DNA from: Pseudoalteromonas shioyasakiensis
Lineage (GTDB): Bacteria; Pseudomonadota; Gammaproteobacteria; Enterobacterales; Alteromonadaceae
Length of the DNA: 64,000 bases
Assembly: GCF_001550135.1 (NCBI RefSeq)
Contig: NZ_LRUE01000023.1
Coordinates: 84,990 to 148,989, forward strand
Reading direction: 5' to 3'
The notes beneath the pieces are model-generated. The model was not told the DNA's origin, ran no database searches, and was given only the letters and a program-made list of their open reading frames with translations. Below, piece by piece: positions 8,364 through 17,615 of this stretch. The translations under genes and the position numbers were made by a program. How positions within the stretch are numbered: the stretch's first letter is position 1; every line of letters starts with the position of its first letter.

Positions 8364-9548
8364 TTAATTAATTTGAATATGAAAGCGATCAAAATTGCAT
8401 TTTGCTAGCTGATCAAGCTCTTCTTTAGTGAAATCGAAGTGTGCAAACCAACGCTCAGTTTCGTCATTTTCGACTAGTTGATGCTCATTTAAACTTAAAT
8501 ATTGAGCGTAACAACGTGCTTTTAAAATCACCTTGGTAAGCGGCAAATACTCATCGTTTTTAGCTAAAGGTGTAGTTAACTGCTGCATTACCGCATTAAA
8601 TGGCAAATACCTAAAAGCCATTTTCTCAATTACGGTGGCTGTTACCTTCATCGACTGCTTATTTAGCAAGGTGCTTAAAAATAAAGGATCCGGTTTTAGC
8701 TCTAATAAAGCTGTGTGTAGATCTTTCTTTTGCTCATCACGGGCTTTCGTTACTTGGCGCTGCCAAACTAACTCAAAAATACGAAGGTATATACGTACTA
8801 GCGCTATCTTACCCACGTCGAGTAGCATACCTAAGGTAAACGCGTGCACCTCATTTACACCATTTAATTTAGCAAGTTCTTGAGCAGCAATGGCACACGC
8901 CATTGAGTTATCACGAAGTCGACGCTTTAGTAGTGGAAATGGCTCTGTACTGTGTGGCATCCAATGACGTACCGCAAAGGTTGGCACGACAAACTTTAAG
9001 TTATCTAAACCAATGTAGCGAAGCGCTAACAGTGGGTTATCGACTTGAACTGAAGTGTGTTTATTACGTTGTTTTCGATAGAAAGGTAAATTCACAAACG
9101 CAACTAGCTCACGACCTAACCAACTCAAATCTTTAACTAACGGCTCTAGTCGACCTACTGAGGCCGAACGCACAGCTAAAATATCTAAAATAGCAGGTAC
9201 GCTATCTTGAATCCCTATAGTTTCATGAATTACTGAATCAATGTCTTCAAGCTGCTTATGCATGGCAGCCTCAATCACTTGGTGTAATTGCTTGCTCGCC
9301 TGTGCACGGTATTTATGGTGAGCAGTGCTACTCTTTTGACGTTTTTTCTCGGCAGCAACTTCTACTTCTAATAGAGTTCGCTGCTCCATTGATTCGCCAT
9401 AATCAATTTCAAGGGTATGAATAAAGCCAATTTGACGCTGTGCAAAACTGTGACCAAGCAAAAGATCGTGCGCGCGCTCATTAAGCACCATCGCAGTCCT
9501 TTGTTGTCGGGTTTCTTCGGTCATTTGCACAGGCGTATTGTCGGTCAT
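8364..9548 (-). CDS. HDOD domain-containing protein
   Basis: A 394-residue soluble protein. The middle part (about 115-320) has the pattern of an HDOD domain, a degenerate HD hydrolase fold used in bacterial signalling: an N-terminal helical lead-in, 'AVRSASVGRLEPLVKDL', and the central 'GMLLDVGKIALVR' where HD phosphohydrolases keep HD residues but this protein does not. No output domain (GGDEF, EAL or REC) is visible. It lies between pabA and argD/astC on the same strand. The role is unknown; a regulatory scaffold is typical for such proteins. Confidence 0.7.
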   Translation of the reverse strand: MTDNTPVQMTEETRQQRTAMVLNERAHDLLLGHSFAQRQIGFIHTLEIDYGESMEQRTLLEVEVAAEKKRQKSSTAHHKYRAQASKQLHQVIEAAMHKQLEDIDSVIHETIGIQDSVPAILDILAVRSASVGRLEPLVKDLSWLGRELVAFVNLPFYRKQRNKHTSVQVDNPLLALRYIGLDNLKFVVPTFAVRHWMPHSTEPFPLLKRRLRDNSMACAIAAQELAKLNGVNEVHAFTLGMLLDVGKIALVRIYLRIFELVWQRQVTKARDEQKKDLHTALLELKPDPLFLSTLLNKQSMKVTATVIEKMAFRYLPFNAVMQQLTTPLAKNDEYLPLTKVILKARCYAQYLSLNEHQLVENDETERWFAHFDFTKEELDQLAKCNFDRFHIQIN

Positions 9549-9572
9549 ATTTGTTAATTCACTAGCCTAAGG

Positions 9573-10151
9573 TTAGAAGCGAGTTAAAAAGTTAGCAAGT
9601 AATTCAAGCCCTTGTTGGGTCAAAATTGCTTCGGGGTGAAATTGCACTCCTTCAAGTGCTAAATCATTATGCATGATCCCCATAATTTCATCAAAATCAG
9701 AATTTTGTTCTGTCCATGCGGTAATAGTGAAGTCACTAGGCAGGCTTTGTTTATCCACCACTAAAGAATGGTAGCGGCATACCGTCAGCGGATTTGCCAA
9801 ACCATTAAACACACCTTGATTGGTATGCTTAACTAACGAGGTTTTACCATGCATCACTTGCTTTGCACGAATAACATCAGCACCTAGAGCCTGAGCAATA
9901 GTTTGGTGTCCCAAGCAAATACCAAGAATTGGCAACTGCCCTTTTAATTGTTCGACCACTTGCAAGGAAATCCCCGCTTCGTTTGGTGAACATGGCCCAG
10001 GCGATAGTACGATGTGCTCAGGGTTAAGCTGTTTAATCTCAGCAATGCTGATCTCATCATTTCGTTTAACTAATACATCTTGGTCTAAGCGCTGAAAATA
10101 TTGCACTAGGTTGTATGTAAACGAATCATAATTGTCGATCATTAACAGCAT
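9573..10151 (-). CDS. pabA: Aminodeoxychorismate/anthranilate synthase glutamine amidotransferase subunit
   Basis: A class-I glutamine amidotransferase of 192 residues that supplies ammonia for p-aminobenzoate (folate) or anthranilate (tryptophan) synthesis. Nucleophile C79 lies in LGICLGHQ, and H172 and E174 in VQFHPEAI complete the triad; the start MLLMIDNYDSFTYNLVQYF is typical of PabA/TrpG. No pabB or trpE is adjacent, and the position upstream of the arginine genes suits the stand-alone PabA. A dual role with TrpE cannot be excluded. Confidence 0.9.
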   Translation of the reverse strand: MLLMIDNYDSFTYNLVQYFQRLDQDVLVKRNDEISIAEIKQLNPEHIVLSPGPCSPNEAGISLQVVEQLKGQLPILGICLGHQTIAQALGADVIRAKQVMHGKTSLVKHTNQGVFNGLANPLTVCRYHSLVVDKQSLPSDFTITAWTEQNSDFDEIMGIMHNDLALEGVQFHPEAILTQQGLELLANFLTRF

Positions 10152-10236
10152 TGCGTGTAACCCAAAATTACTCAGTCAAAATAATGAAGGCGCATTTTAC
10201 CCCAAGCGTTCATAAATGTCGGCAAAAAATGGGGTA

Positions 10237-10632
10237 TTACTCAGCGATTAAATGCGCTGTAAGGTCAGCCCTTTCTTGCTCATTAAGTTTTTGCGAACAT
10301 TTATTGGCAAAGTCATAACGTACTAGTACAGTTTTACCAACGGCACAGCAGTTATCTTGCTGCCAAGCCTCTTGGCGCAGTACAAATGAACTAGAGCCGA
10401 TGTGCTCAACACTGGTTTTCACTGTGACATCGTGACCATAAAACAACTCACCCACAAAGCTTACTTCAACCTTAGCAATGATCAGTTTCCACTCATAAGG
10501 GTTTAAATCGGGCGTAAAAAACCTGAAAATAGGCGCTCGGGCGGCTTCAAACCATACAGGGAGTACGGTATTGTTGATGTGCCCTAGCACATCTGTTTCG
10601 CTAAAGCGTGGTGTGATAGTTTCAGTAAACAT
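10237..10632 (-). CDS. Acyl-CoA thioesterase, 4HBT/YbgC-like hotdog fold
   Basis: A 131-residue single hotdog domain. The opening FSETDVLGHINNTVLPVWFE carries the conserved aspartate (D14) and HINN of the 4-hydroxybenzoyl-CoA thioesterase family. A longer frame begins at 10755, but an AGGGT ribosome site precedes the ATG at 10632, and the longer frame would run into the divergent oxygenase gene. Substrate unknown. Confidence 0.85.
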   Translation of the reverse strand: MFTETITPRFSETDVLGHINNTVLPVWFEAARAPIFRFFTPDLNPYEWKLIIAKVEVSFVGELFYGHDVTVKTSVEHIGSSSFVLRQEAWQQDNCCAVGKTVLVRYDFANKCSQKLNEQERADLTAHLIAE

Positions 10633-10668
10633 AGTAACCCTATAAAAAATATAAACTAAAGGTAGCTC

Positions 10669-11373
10669 ATGACGGACTTTATTCGCGTATACGAAAACGC
10701 CCTCAGCAAAGAATTTTGCGACAACTTTATCACGGTATTTGAACAAAGCCCGCATTTAAAACAAGGCATTACCTCAGGCGGAGTAGATTTAGCGAAAAAA
10801 GACAGCCGCGATTTATACCTTAATAACCACCCCGAATACGCTGAGCAACTAAAGCATATTCAACAAACGACTGCGGGTTACGTCTTCAAATACCTTGAAG
10901 AGCATATTTTTATGATGATTGGTGCCTTTGGTTTAAAGGTTTACCATCCGCAAACGGGCAAACCTGTTGACTTAACACAGGATAACTTTGAAGAAGTCGG
11001 CAAACCACAATTGCCATTACTCGTGCAGCAAATTTTCCGCATGGGTCCAATTCAAGCACAGAAATACGATATCAATAAAGGTGGTTACCCTTATTGGCAT
11101 AGCGAGGTATATCCGCAAGCAGGCCACAACGAGGCACTGCACCGCGTGCTGTTATTTATGTTTTATTTAAATGATGTAGAAGAAGGTGGCGAAACAGAGT
11201 TTTACTATCAACAACGAAAAATATCGCCTAAACAGGGTTCTATGGTCGTAGCACCGGGCTATTTTACCCACACGCACCGTGGTAATAAGCCAATTTCAAA
11301 TGATAAGTATATTTTAACCTCGTGGGTCTTATTCAACCGCGCGGAACAAATTTATGGCCAACCACAATCCTAG
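10669..11373 (+). CDS. 2OG-Fe(II) oxygenase (prolyl 4-hydroxylase-like)
   Basis: A 234-residue protein with a C-terminal double-stranded beta-helix. The iron ligands appear as H144-x-E146 in GYPYWHSEVYPQ (an HxE rather than the usual HxD) and a distal histidine in FTHTHRG (H201 or H203). A basic residue downstream (K213) could bind 2-oxoglutarate. 'NDVEEGGETEFYYQQ' is typical of prolyl-4-hydroxylase-like members. It is divergent from the thioesterase gene by 36 bases. Substrate unknown. Confidence 0.8.
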   Translation: MTDFIRVYENALSKEFCDNFITVFEQSPHLKQGITSGGVDLAKKDSRDLYLNNHPEYAEQLKHIQQTTAGYVFKYLEEHIFMMIGAFGLKVYHPQTGKPVDLTQDNFEEVGKPQLPLLVQQIFRMGPIQAQKYDINKGGYPYWHSEVYPQAGHNEALHRVLLFMFYLNDVEEGGETEFYYQQRKISPKQGSMVVAPGYFTHTHRGNKPISNDKYILTSWVLFNRAEQIYGQPQS

Positions 11374-11378
11374 CGGTA

Positions 11379-11404
11379 ATAAGCAGCCCACTCGGGCTGC
11401 TTAT
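11379..11404. terminator. Bidirectional hairpin between convergent genes
   Basis: ATAAGCAGCCC (11379-11389) pairs with GGGCTGCTTAT (11394-11404), an 11-bp stem and 4-base loop. It lies between the 2OG oxygenase and the convergent class-V PLP gene. The T-runs are short on both sides, so termination strength is uncertain. Confidence 0.6.
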
Positions 11405-11424
11405 AGCTTAATTAAAGCTCAGCT

Positions 11425-12663
11425 TTAATCTGCTAGTAATTGATCAAATAAATCAAAAACCTTATCAAGCTCTTCAATTGTGTTGTAATGCATACAACCA
11501 ATGCGTACTACGCCGCCTGATTCTAATACACCTAGCTGCTTACATAAGCCTTGGGCGTAGAAGTTACCATCCCACACACAAATATGTTGCTTACCTAAAA
11601 ATTCAGACACAACACGTGGCTCGATGCCTTCAAAAGTTAAAGCAAAAGTCGGTGTGCGATAAGCTATACGCTCTAGATCATCAATACCAAATAACTTGAT
11701 GCGTGGGTAATCTGCTAAACGAGATAAAAAGTGCTTACTTAATGTCATTTCGTGCTGTTTAGTCATAGCAAATGCAGCCGCGAGTTTTTCTCGGCGTGAA
11801 TGACTATCATCTAGCTCACTAATTGCAGCAATGTAATCAACAGCAGCAATTAATCCAGCTAGCGCTTCAAAGCTTTGTGTACCCGTTTCCCAGCGACCTG
11901 GCGCAACATCTTTTGCAGGTTCAACTTTATATGGTGTGAAACCTTCAAGGTGCTCACGTTTACCATAGACGATACCAAGATGAGGACCAAAGAACTTATA
12001 TGCAGAGCAGGCTAAGAAGTCACAATCAAGTGCTTGTACATCTACAAGTTCATGAGGTGCGTAATGTACGGCATCAACATAAACTAGCGCACCAACAGCA
12101 TGTGCAAGCTCAACGATGCGTTTAATGTCATTAATTGAACCTGTGGTGTTTGATGCATACGTCACTGCAACAAGCTTTGTTTTGCTAGATAAAAGGCTTT
12201 CAAAGTGTGCCATATCTAGGCTGCAATCAGCTTCGTTGATAAGGGTAGTTTTTACTGTCGCGCCTTTATCTTCAGCAGCTTGCTGCCAAGATGATACGTT
12301 TGAGAAGTGATCGGCATTGGTGACGATAATTTCATCATCAGCAGTCCAATCACGCGAGATGGCACGGCTAAAGCTAAACGTTAAGCTTGTCATGTTTGCA
12401 CCAAACACGATTTGCTCTTTAGATGGCGCATTTAATAAATCGGCTGCAGCTTGGCGCGCATTTGCCATTAACTCTACCGTTTTATCACTTGAGAAAAATG
12501 CGCCGCCTAAGTTTGAGTTGAAGTAACCCAAATATGCACTCATAGCGCTTAGCACTGACTGTGGTACTTGCGAGCCACCCGGACCATCAAGGAAAATCGG
12601 TGACTGACCTGCAACTTGTTGCATAAGTGCAGGGAACTGGCGACGTAATTGCGTTAAGTTCAT
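11425..12663 (-). CDS. Class-V PLP enzyme, cysteine-desulfurase-like (VC1184-like subfamily)
   Basis: A 412-residue fold-type-I PLP enzyme. The Schiff-base lysine is K223 in ACSAYKFFGPHLG; D197 and H200 lie in YVDAVHYAPHE. This pattern and the opening 'FLDGPGGSQVPQSVLSAM' point to the cysteine-desulfurase-like subfamily that lacks an established physiological reaction. An active-site loop cysteine typical of IscS/SufS is not evident (only C369 in 'QGLCKQLG' lies C-terminally). It lies 9 bases downstream of a PF10014-type dioxygenase, so the two probably act on the same amino acid or its hydroxylated product. Confidence 0.8.
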   Translation of the reverse strand: MNLTQLRRQFPALMQQVAGQSPIFLDGPGGSQVPQSVLSAMSAYLGYFNSNLGGAFFSSDKTVELMANARQAAADLLNAPSKEQIVFGANMTSLTFSFSRAISRDWTADDEIIVTNADHFSNVSSWQQAAEDKGATVKTTLINEADCSLDMAHFESLLSSKTKLVAVTYASNTTGSINDIKRIVELAHAVGALVYVDAVHYAPHELVDVQALDCDFLACSAYKFFGPHLGIVYGKREHLEGFTPYKVEPAKDVAPGRWETGTQSFEALAGLIAAVDYIAAISELDDSHSRREKLAAAFAMTKQHEMTLSKHFLSRLADYPRIKLFGIDDLERIAYRTPTFALTFEGIEPRVVSEFLGKQHICVWDGNFYAQGLCKQLGVLESGGVVRIGCMHYNTIEELDKVFDLFDQLLAD

Positions 12664-12672
12664 GATTTACCC

Positions 12673-13305
12673 TTACGCAGTTAGTACGAAGCAATCAAGG
12701 TAACCTTCTTTGCTTGCATCTAATTTATTCATTGGTGTAGCGTTGTGCCATACTTCACGGTCATTAATCAGTGCGAACATGCCGTCTTTAATTTCCATTT
12801 TGAAACATGGCTCAGCTTGTTGGTGTTCATAAACAAGCAGCTCACCACCCTCTAGATTTTCGTGTGATACACCACATACGCATACGTGATCAAAACCATC
12901 TTGGTGAACACCTTCTGGCGCAGCGGGTGTGTCACTGTCGATCGCAAGCATTCTGAATTGGTGAATTTCAATAACGCGATCATCGCTGATACCCGTCATA
13001 TCGCGGAACTGATTCACGATTTGCTTCATACCATCAGTCGCTAATAAGCTATCTTCTAGATTTTCATAGGTACGCTCAACATTACCTTGGAAGGTATTGA
13101 TTGAGTCATCTTGCACGAATGCTTTTGTTGGTTGTAGTTTTAATTCACCATCAACAACTTTGATTACTGAATAACGACGCTTACGAAATTCACCATCTGC
13201 GTATGGGTTAGCAGGTAGGTTAGCAAAAGAAGGCTTAACTGCGTCAATGTGCGCTTGGCTTACAAAACGAAGTTGTAGAAGGTTCTGGTTGTTTAATGTA
13301 GTCAT
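12673..13305 (-). CDS. 2OG-Fe dioxygenase family protein (PF10014-like, amino acid hydroxylase family)
   Basis: A 210-residue protein with iron ligands H134-x-D136 in EGVHQDGFDHVC and distal H187 in DREVWHNATPM. This arrangement fits the 2OG-Fe dioxygenase family that includes the L-isoleucine 4-hydroxylase of Bacillus thuringiensis. The amino-acid substrate here cannot be read from sequence. It is the first gene of a two-gene operon with the class-V PLP enzyme, with a TAA-to-ATG gap of 9 bases. Confidence 0.82.
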   Translation of the reverse strand: MTTLNNQNLLQLRFVSQAHIDAVKPSFANLPANPYADGEFRKRRYSVIKVVDGELKLQPTKAFVQDDSINTFQGNVERTYENLEDSLLATDGMKQIVNQFRDMTGISDDRVIEIHQFRMLAIDSDTPAAPEGVHQDGFDHVCVCGVSHENLEGGELLVYEHQQAEPCFKMEIKDGMFALINDREVWHNATPMNKLDASKEGYLDCFVLTA

Positions 13306-13453
13306 TTCGATCTCGCCTTAATACGTTGAGAATATTGGCGAGGATTTTAATCCAATTAGCTGGGAATATTTGCGTTTTTATGTAAACCAGCAAGATATAT
13401 TGGATAATTTTAAGATCGTTATAGACATTTTTTAGAATATTTAATCTAAAAAA

Positions 13454-13481
13454 TAAAAACAGCCACAAATGTGGCTGTTTT
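13454..13481 (-). terminator. Terminator before the dioxygenase operon
   Basis: AAAACAGCCAC (13456-13466) pairs with GTGGCTGTTTT (13471-13481), followed on the minus strand by TATTTTTT. It ends the transcript of the giant lipoprotein gene. Confidence 0.88.
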
Positions 13482-13504
13482 AGGTTGCACAATTTACGAC
13501 AAGT

Positions 13505-16500
13505 TTAATTGCTCATAGAAAGGGAAACTTGATCTTGTGACTGACAACTATTGCCTGCTAAATACTTACAGAAAACGAGTTCGGTGCGATTGTTACTGAT
13601 AAGCTCAAGCAGCGTGTCTTGGCCATTTTCAATAAATGACAATTTACCATCAACCAATTGAACCCCCGTGATACTTTGATCTCCAATCGTCAGTGAGTAT
13701 TCATAAGACTGACTATCTTCATTATAATCCTGCTCACTTAATGACCATGTTGTGCCATCGCTCTCATATAAAGTGAAGCTATATAAGTCGTAGTCGTAGA
13801 ATTTATCAACTGCTGTTGAACTAGCATAATCATGTACATATAGATGTGCAGATGATTTTTCTAGCATCCCAGTACCATTATCATCAAACGCCACAGTACG
13901 CTCGACAAAATAACGGGCTTCATCAATAGCAATTAGCTTGTAAACAAACTCACCATAAAGGAAACATGTATCCAAGCTAGTATCACAGAAATCAGTTGTT
14001 TCCCAACTTCCTGAGCTAGTATCTACATAAAGCCTTCTAATATAGCGGTTATTAATAAAGCTTCCTTGATATGAACTTGTTCCAAAGGTAAAGAAGATTT
14101 CACCATCGTCATAAATTTGGATTTCAGCCCAATGCGAATCAATATCATGACCCTCTCTAAATTGATGACGACCAGAAAAATTACTTGCATTAATGGCTAC
14201 TTCATTACGTTTAACAAACATGCCTGCATCAACATAGTCCCCCTCGTTATCATTACCCTTATCTAAAAATTGGTAACCAACGTTGATGTTTTTAGTAAAA
14301 TAGAGTGTATCTGTTGAATTATCACTGCTGTGATTAAGTACTAAATTGCTATCAATGATCTGCCAACTAAACGTATCTTGCTCATCACTCAAAATATCTA
14401 TGTAAGAGCCTGTTCCATCAGCATTGATCTGCATATTTAATAGCACTCCTCCTTGTTCAGCGCTTACAGCCCATTGCCCTACGACATCATCACTAACAAC
14501 GGCAATTTCATCGCCATCAGAAAATGCATAAACATTGGAACTTTCAGTGCTGGTATTCACTAAAACGTCATTCTCATAATAGCTATATTCAACTGTTAGC
14601 CAATGCCAATTAAGCCCTTTTTCTGCCATTGGCATTAATTCAGCGTAACTAATCTCCGTGCGATACTGAACCTCAGTCATGCCATCAGGGAAAGAGGTAT
14701 ATTCTTCCACGACAATACTATCGATAGGTGATAACTCAATGTGATCATCAACTTCATACCAGTTGATATTTGAACTACCGTTGAGAGTTACAGCGCCAGT
14801 GTTATCCGCATTTAGTAATAAGCCCAAGGCTGGTGCATTATATAAATCACTATTATTTAGAATATACTCGCCAGCGGCTAATAATGCAGGTTTAAATGTT
14901 GCTGTAATTTCGCAATCAGCACCTGTGGTATAGACAAGGTAATAATCTCCTTCAATATATCCTTCGCATCCTGTAATTTCGTCAACAACATACCCTTCAT
15001 CTGGGCTAATTACGAAAGACGCGTATTGGTACCAATACGAAGTTTGACTGCTAGGTGAGAGACTACCATTCTGAGATGGGTTTACTGTTAACGTTACTTT
15101 AGGGCGCTTAGGTAAGTAGCTAATCTGCGTATCAGCTGAACAACTGCTTCCTTGCTGATATCGGCAAATAGTAACAGCATTTTCATCCGCAGAAACCAGC
15201 TCAACAAACCACGTATTGCCATCAACTTGATAGCTTAATACGCCATCATTGAACGTTGCTATATGCTCAACACCATCAAAACGGACAACATACCCTACTT
15301 CGCCTAAATCATTGTATTGAATGTAAATAGCATCTGTAGAGCTATCATCTTTGTAAAGAGAAATCGCACCATCTAATAGCTCTTCAGTAAAAGCTGAGTA
15401 TGACAAGTCTTTACTATATTCATAAATGAATACCGATTTAACTTCATCATATGCCTCACCAGCCATAGTGTAATAAGTTAGCGTTCTAATTATGTAGTAG
15501 GTGCTACCAACGATATTAATGAATTCATGTTGCATTTCACTTTCAAGGTAACAGTCATCAGCAAAGCCATCACAACTTGAAACAAGACCATATGTTTCTG
15601 AATAAAAACGTTTTCTAGAGAAGTTGCCATCTTCAATATGACCTTGGAAACTTGAATTACCTAAACCAATAGCGACACTACCATCAGGATAAATATTCAA
15701 ATCATAAGATTGAGACGTACCAACAAAACCATGCCAACGACCAATAATATCCTCATCGGTTGTTGTCACATTCGCTTTTTTAACCATTAAGCCTGTTAAT
15801 GTATTACTTGGCTCATCAAAACTAGTGTCTAATGCAACCACTTGGTAGCCCGCAGAGAGAGCTTTTGTAAACCAGAACTCAATTAACCCAGTTTCACCGT
15901 TTTCATCATAACTAATAGATAACTTAGTATCATTGAGCTCCCAACTAAATACCTCAGTACTCTCACCCGTTACATCCCCTGTACCATCGGCATAAAAGCG
16001 CAAAGTTTCAGGTTCATCATCAGATGACGCAGAATCATAATCATTGTCTCTTAGGTCTAAAACCCATGTGTTTTCGGTTAACTCTGTAGTATTTAGTGCT
16101 ATTGTTTTAGCTTTATCAATCAGGTTAGTTGTATAGGTTCGAGTAATTGAAGGTTCCACAACGGGTTCACTACCATTTTGGTAGTCCAATGTTCTTTGTG
16201 TGGTTTGAGTCACTTCAATCGTTCTGAAAACCTCATTTTCTGCTAAAACTTGAAAACTAATATCTGTTAATTTTGTTTGCCCAATATAAGATTCATTGCC
16301 ATCGTTATATTCATCAGTGTAAGTCACTACACTATTTGCTAGTGCTAAGGTATACACCCCTGATTCTTTACTCATTGTCAGTGTTGAGCTTGTATTTGCA
16401 TTAAGTTCACCCGTACCGTCACTTGCCAGAACAAGGTGATATGCATCATTGTTATAATAACGAGGTGAGTTAACTATAAAATCACCGACAATAGGCTCAT

Positions 16501-17509
16501 CGCTATCAGAAACTAAGTTTTCATCTTTTTTAATTTCTTCTTTCGTCTCTTCAATGAGATCTGGATCTTTCTCATTTACTTCATCTTCAAAATTCTTAGC
16601 GATATCTTCGTCACTGACAAGATCGAGTGTGCTCTCGACGCCTTCAGGGAGAACATAATCTGCATTATCCACGATGATTTTGATGAGAGTTGCCAATAAG
16701 ATCTTTTCGTCAGCATCAACATTTAGCAGTGCTGCGTTTAGCTCTTCGACTGATTGAGGTTCTTCATTATTACGTGTTAAAAGCGCATATTCTGCGGTCG
16801 TTACATTCGTGATGTTGACGCCAAAGTTGTCTTCACTATCAAGCGTATTATCCTCACCAGCCTGTTCCAATAACGCTTGAATTGAGCTTAGCTGTGAAAC
16901 AAAAACAACCCCAGGGTTGGTGCTATCAAGACCTTTTGCTTTAACCAGCACAAGCTTATCACTTGCAGATTCGTCCACAACAAGCTCTATCGTATAGCGA
17001 CCGGTTTGATCTGCATTGACCGAAAAGACGTCACTACCAACATTAATCTCTAACTCTGCATTAGCAATTGGCTGATCCGTTACTATCCCGGTAATTGTCA
17101 CTGTTGAAACATTTCGTTTAAATATAACGCTATGCTTTGCTGAAGCTGTTGCCCCGTCGTTATCGGTTACAGTGACAGTGAAATTAACCGTTGTATCAGC
17201 GTCTATATCAGGTGTTTGAAAAGTAGCTTCAGCACTCGTTAATCCATCACTTTGTACAAAGTCAAAACTAGCATCAGATGTCCAACTGTAAGAGGCAATG
17301 CTACCGTCACTATCTGTGGCAGCGGCACTTAATTTAAAAGAAGTCTGCTCTGCACCTTCTGATTCGGCACTAATAGTAACTGTTGGACTTTGATTAACGG
17401 GGTCTACAGGATCTGGTTTAGTTTCAGAGTCACTACCTCCACCTCCCCCACACCCAACTAAAAATAAGGTACCAATAACTGCAGCCAACAGCCGCTTATG
17501 AATTAACAT
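13505..17509 (-). CDS. Giant PKD-containing lipoprotein with internal duplication
   Basis: A 1334-residue exported lipoprotein. The start at 17509 has GGAG upstream; an in-frame upstream ATG at 17554 lacks one. Signal peptide and lipobox end in LFLVGC with C20, followed by a glycine/serine/aspartate tether. Then come a PKD-like domain (about 42-130), a carboxypeptidase-regulatory-like segment (about 135-200), an acidic helical linker rich in E and K (about 300-337), and two homologous units at about 342-799 and 879-1330. The units are separated by an InlB-B-repeat-like insert (about 801-874, 'VTLTVNPSQNGSLSP'). Each unit ends in a C-R/K-Y-x4-SC pattern. The function is unknown; an adhesin or surface ligand-binding role is a guess from architecture. 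Confidence 0.8.
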   Translation of the reverse strand: MLIHKRLLAAVIGTLFLVGCGGGGGSDSETKPDPVDPVNQSPTVTISAESEGAEQTSFKLSAAATDSDGSIASYSWTSDASFDFVQSDGLTSAEATFQTPDIDADTTVNFTVTVTDNDGATASAKHSVIFKRNVSTVTITGIVTDQPIANAELEINVGSDVFSVNADQTGRYTIELVVDESASDKLVLVKAKGLDSTNPGVVFVSQLSSIQALLEQAGEDNTLDSEDNFGVNITNVTTAEYALLTRNNEEPQSVEELNAALLNVDADEKILLATLIKIIVDNADYVLPEGVESTLDLVSDEDIAKNFEDEVNEKDPDLIEETKEEIKKDENLVSDSDEPIVGDFIVNSPRYYNNDAYHLVLASDGTGELNANTSSTLTMSKESGVYTLALANSVVTYTDEYNDGNESYIGQTKLTDISFQVLAENEVFRTIEVTQTTQRTLDYQNGSEPVVEPSITRTYTTNLIDKAKTIALNTTELTENTWVLDLRDNDYDSASSDDEPETLRFYADGTGDVTGESTEVFSWELNDTKLSISYDENGETGLIEFWFTKALSAGYQVVALDTSFDEPSNTLTGLMVKKANVTTTDEDIIGRWHGFVGTSQSYDLNIYPDGSVAIGLGNSSFQGHIEDGNFSRKRFYSETYGLVSSCDGFADDCYLESEMQHEFINIVGSTYYIIRTLTYYTMAGEAYDEVKSVFIYEYSKDLSYSAFTEELLDGAISLYKDDSSTDAIYIQYNDLGEVGYVVRFDGVEHIATFNDGVLSYQVDGNTWFVELVSADENAVTICRYQQGSSCSADTQISYLPKRPKVTLTVNPSQNGSLSPSSQTSYWYQYASFVISPDEGYVVDEITGCEGYIEGDYYLVYTTGADCEITATFKPALLAAGEYILNNSDLYNAPALGLLLNADNTGAVTLNGSSNINWYEVDDHIELSPIDSIVVEEYTSFPDGMTEVQYRTEISYAELMPMAEKGLNWHWLTVEYSYYENDVLVNTSTESSNVYAFSDGDEIAVVSDDVVGQWAVSAEQGGVLLNMQINADGTGSYIDILSDEQDTFSWQIIDSNLVLNHSSDNSTDTLYFTKNINVGYQFLDKGNDNEGDYVDAGMFVKRNEVAINASNFSGRHQFREGHDIDSHWAEIQIYDDGEIFFTFGTSSYQGSFINNRYIRRLYVDTSSGSWETTDFCDTSLDTCFLYGEFVYKLIAIDEARYFVERTVAFDDNGTGMLEKSSAHLYVHDYASSTAVDKFYDYDLYSFTLYESDGTTWSLSEQDYNEDSQSYEYSLTIGDQSITGVQLVDGKLSFIENGQDTLLELISNNRTELVFCKYLAGNSCQSQDQVSLSMSN

Positions 17510-17580
17510 ACATACTCCATTATATTCACTTATAGCAGGGAAATTCTTAGCCATATAAACGCTAAATCCCTTAACGTTGA

Positions 17581-17605
17581 TAAAAAGCCACAGCGAACTG
17601 TGGCT
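17581..17605 (-). terminator. Hairpin between coiled-coil lipoprotein and giant lipoprotein genes
   Basis: AGCCACAG (586-593 of 17 kb) pairs with CTGTGGCT (598-605) around CGAA. On the minus strand the stem is followed by TTTTTA. It would end or attenuate the upstream two-gene transcript before the giant lipoprotein gene. Confidence 0.75.
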
Positions 17606-17615
17606 CTTGGTTTAC

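Noticed and set aside
13244..13492. Frame of 82 residues on the minus strand overlapping the dioxygenase start
   Set aside because: It runs through the terminator and promoter region in another frame, has AT-rich low-complexity composition and no ribosome site.
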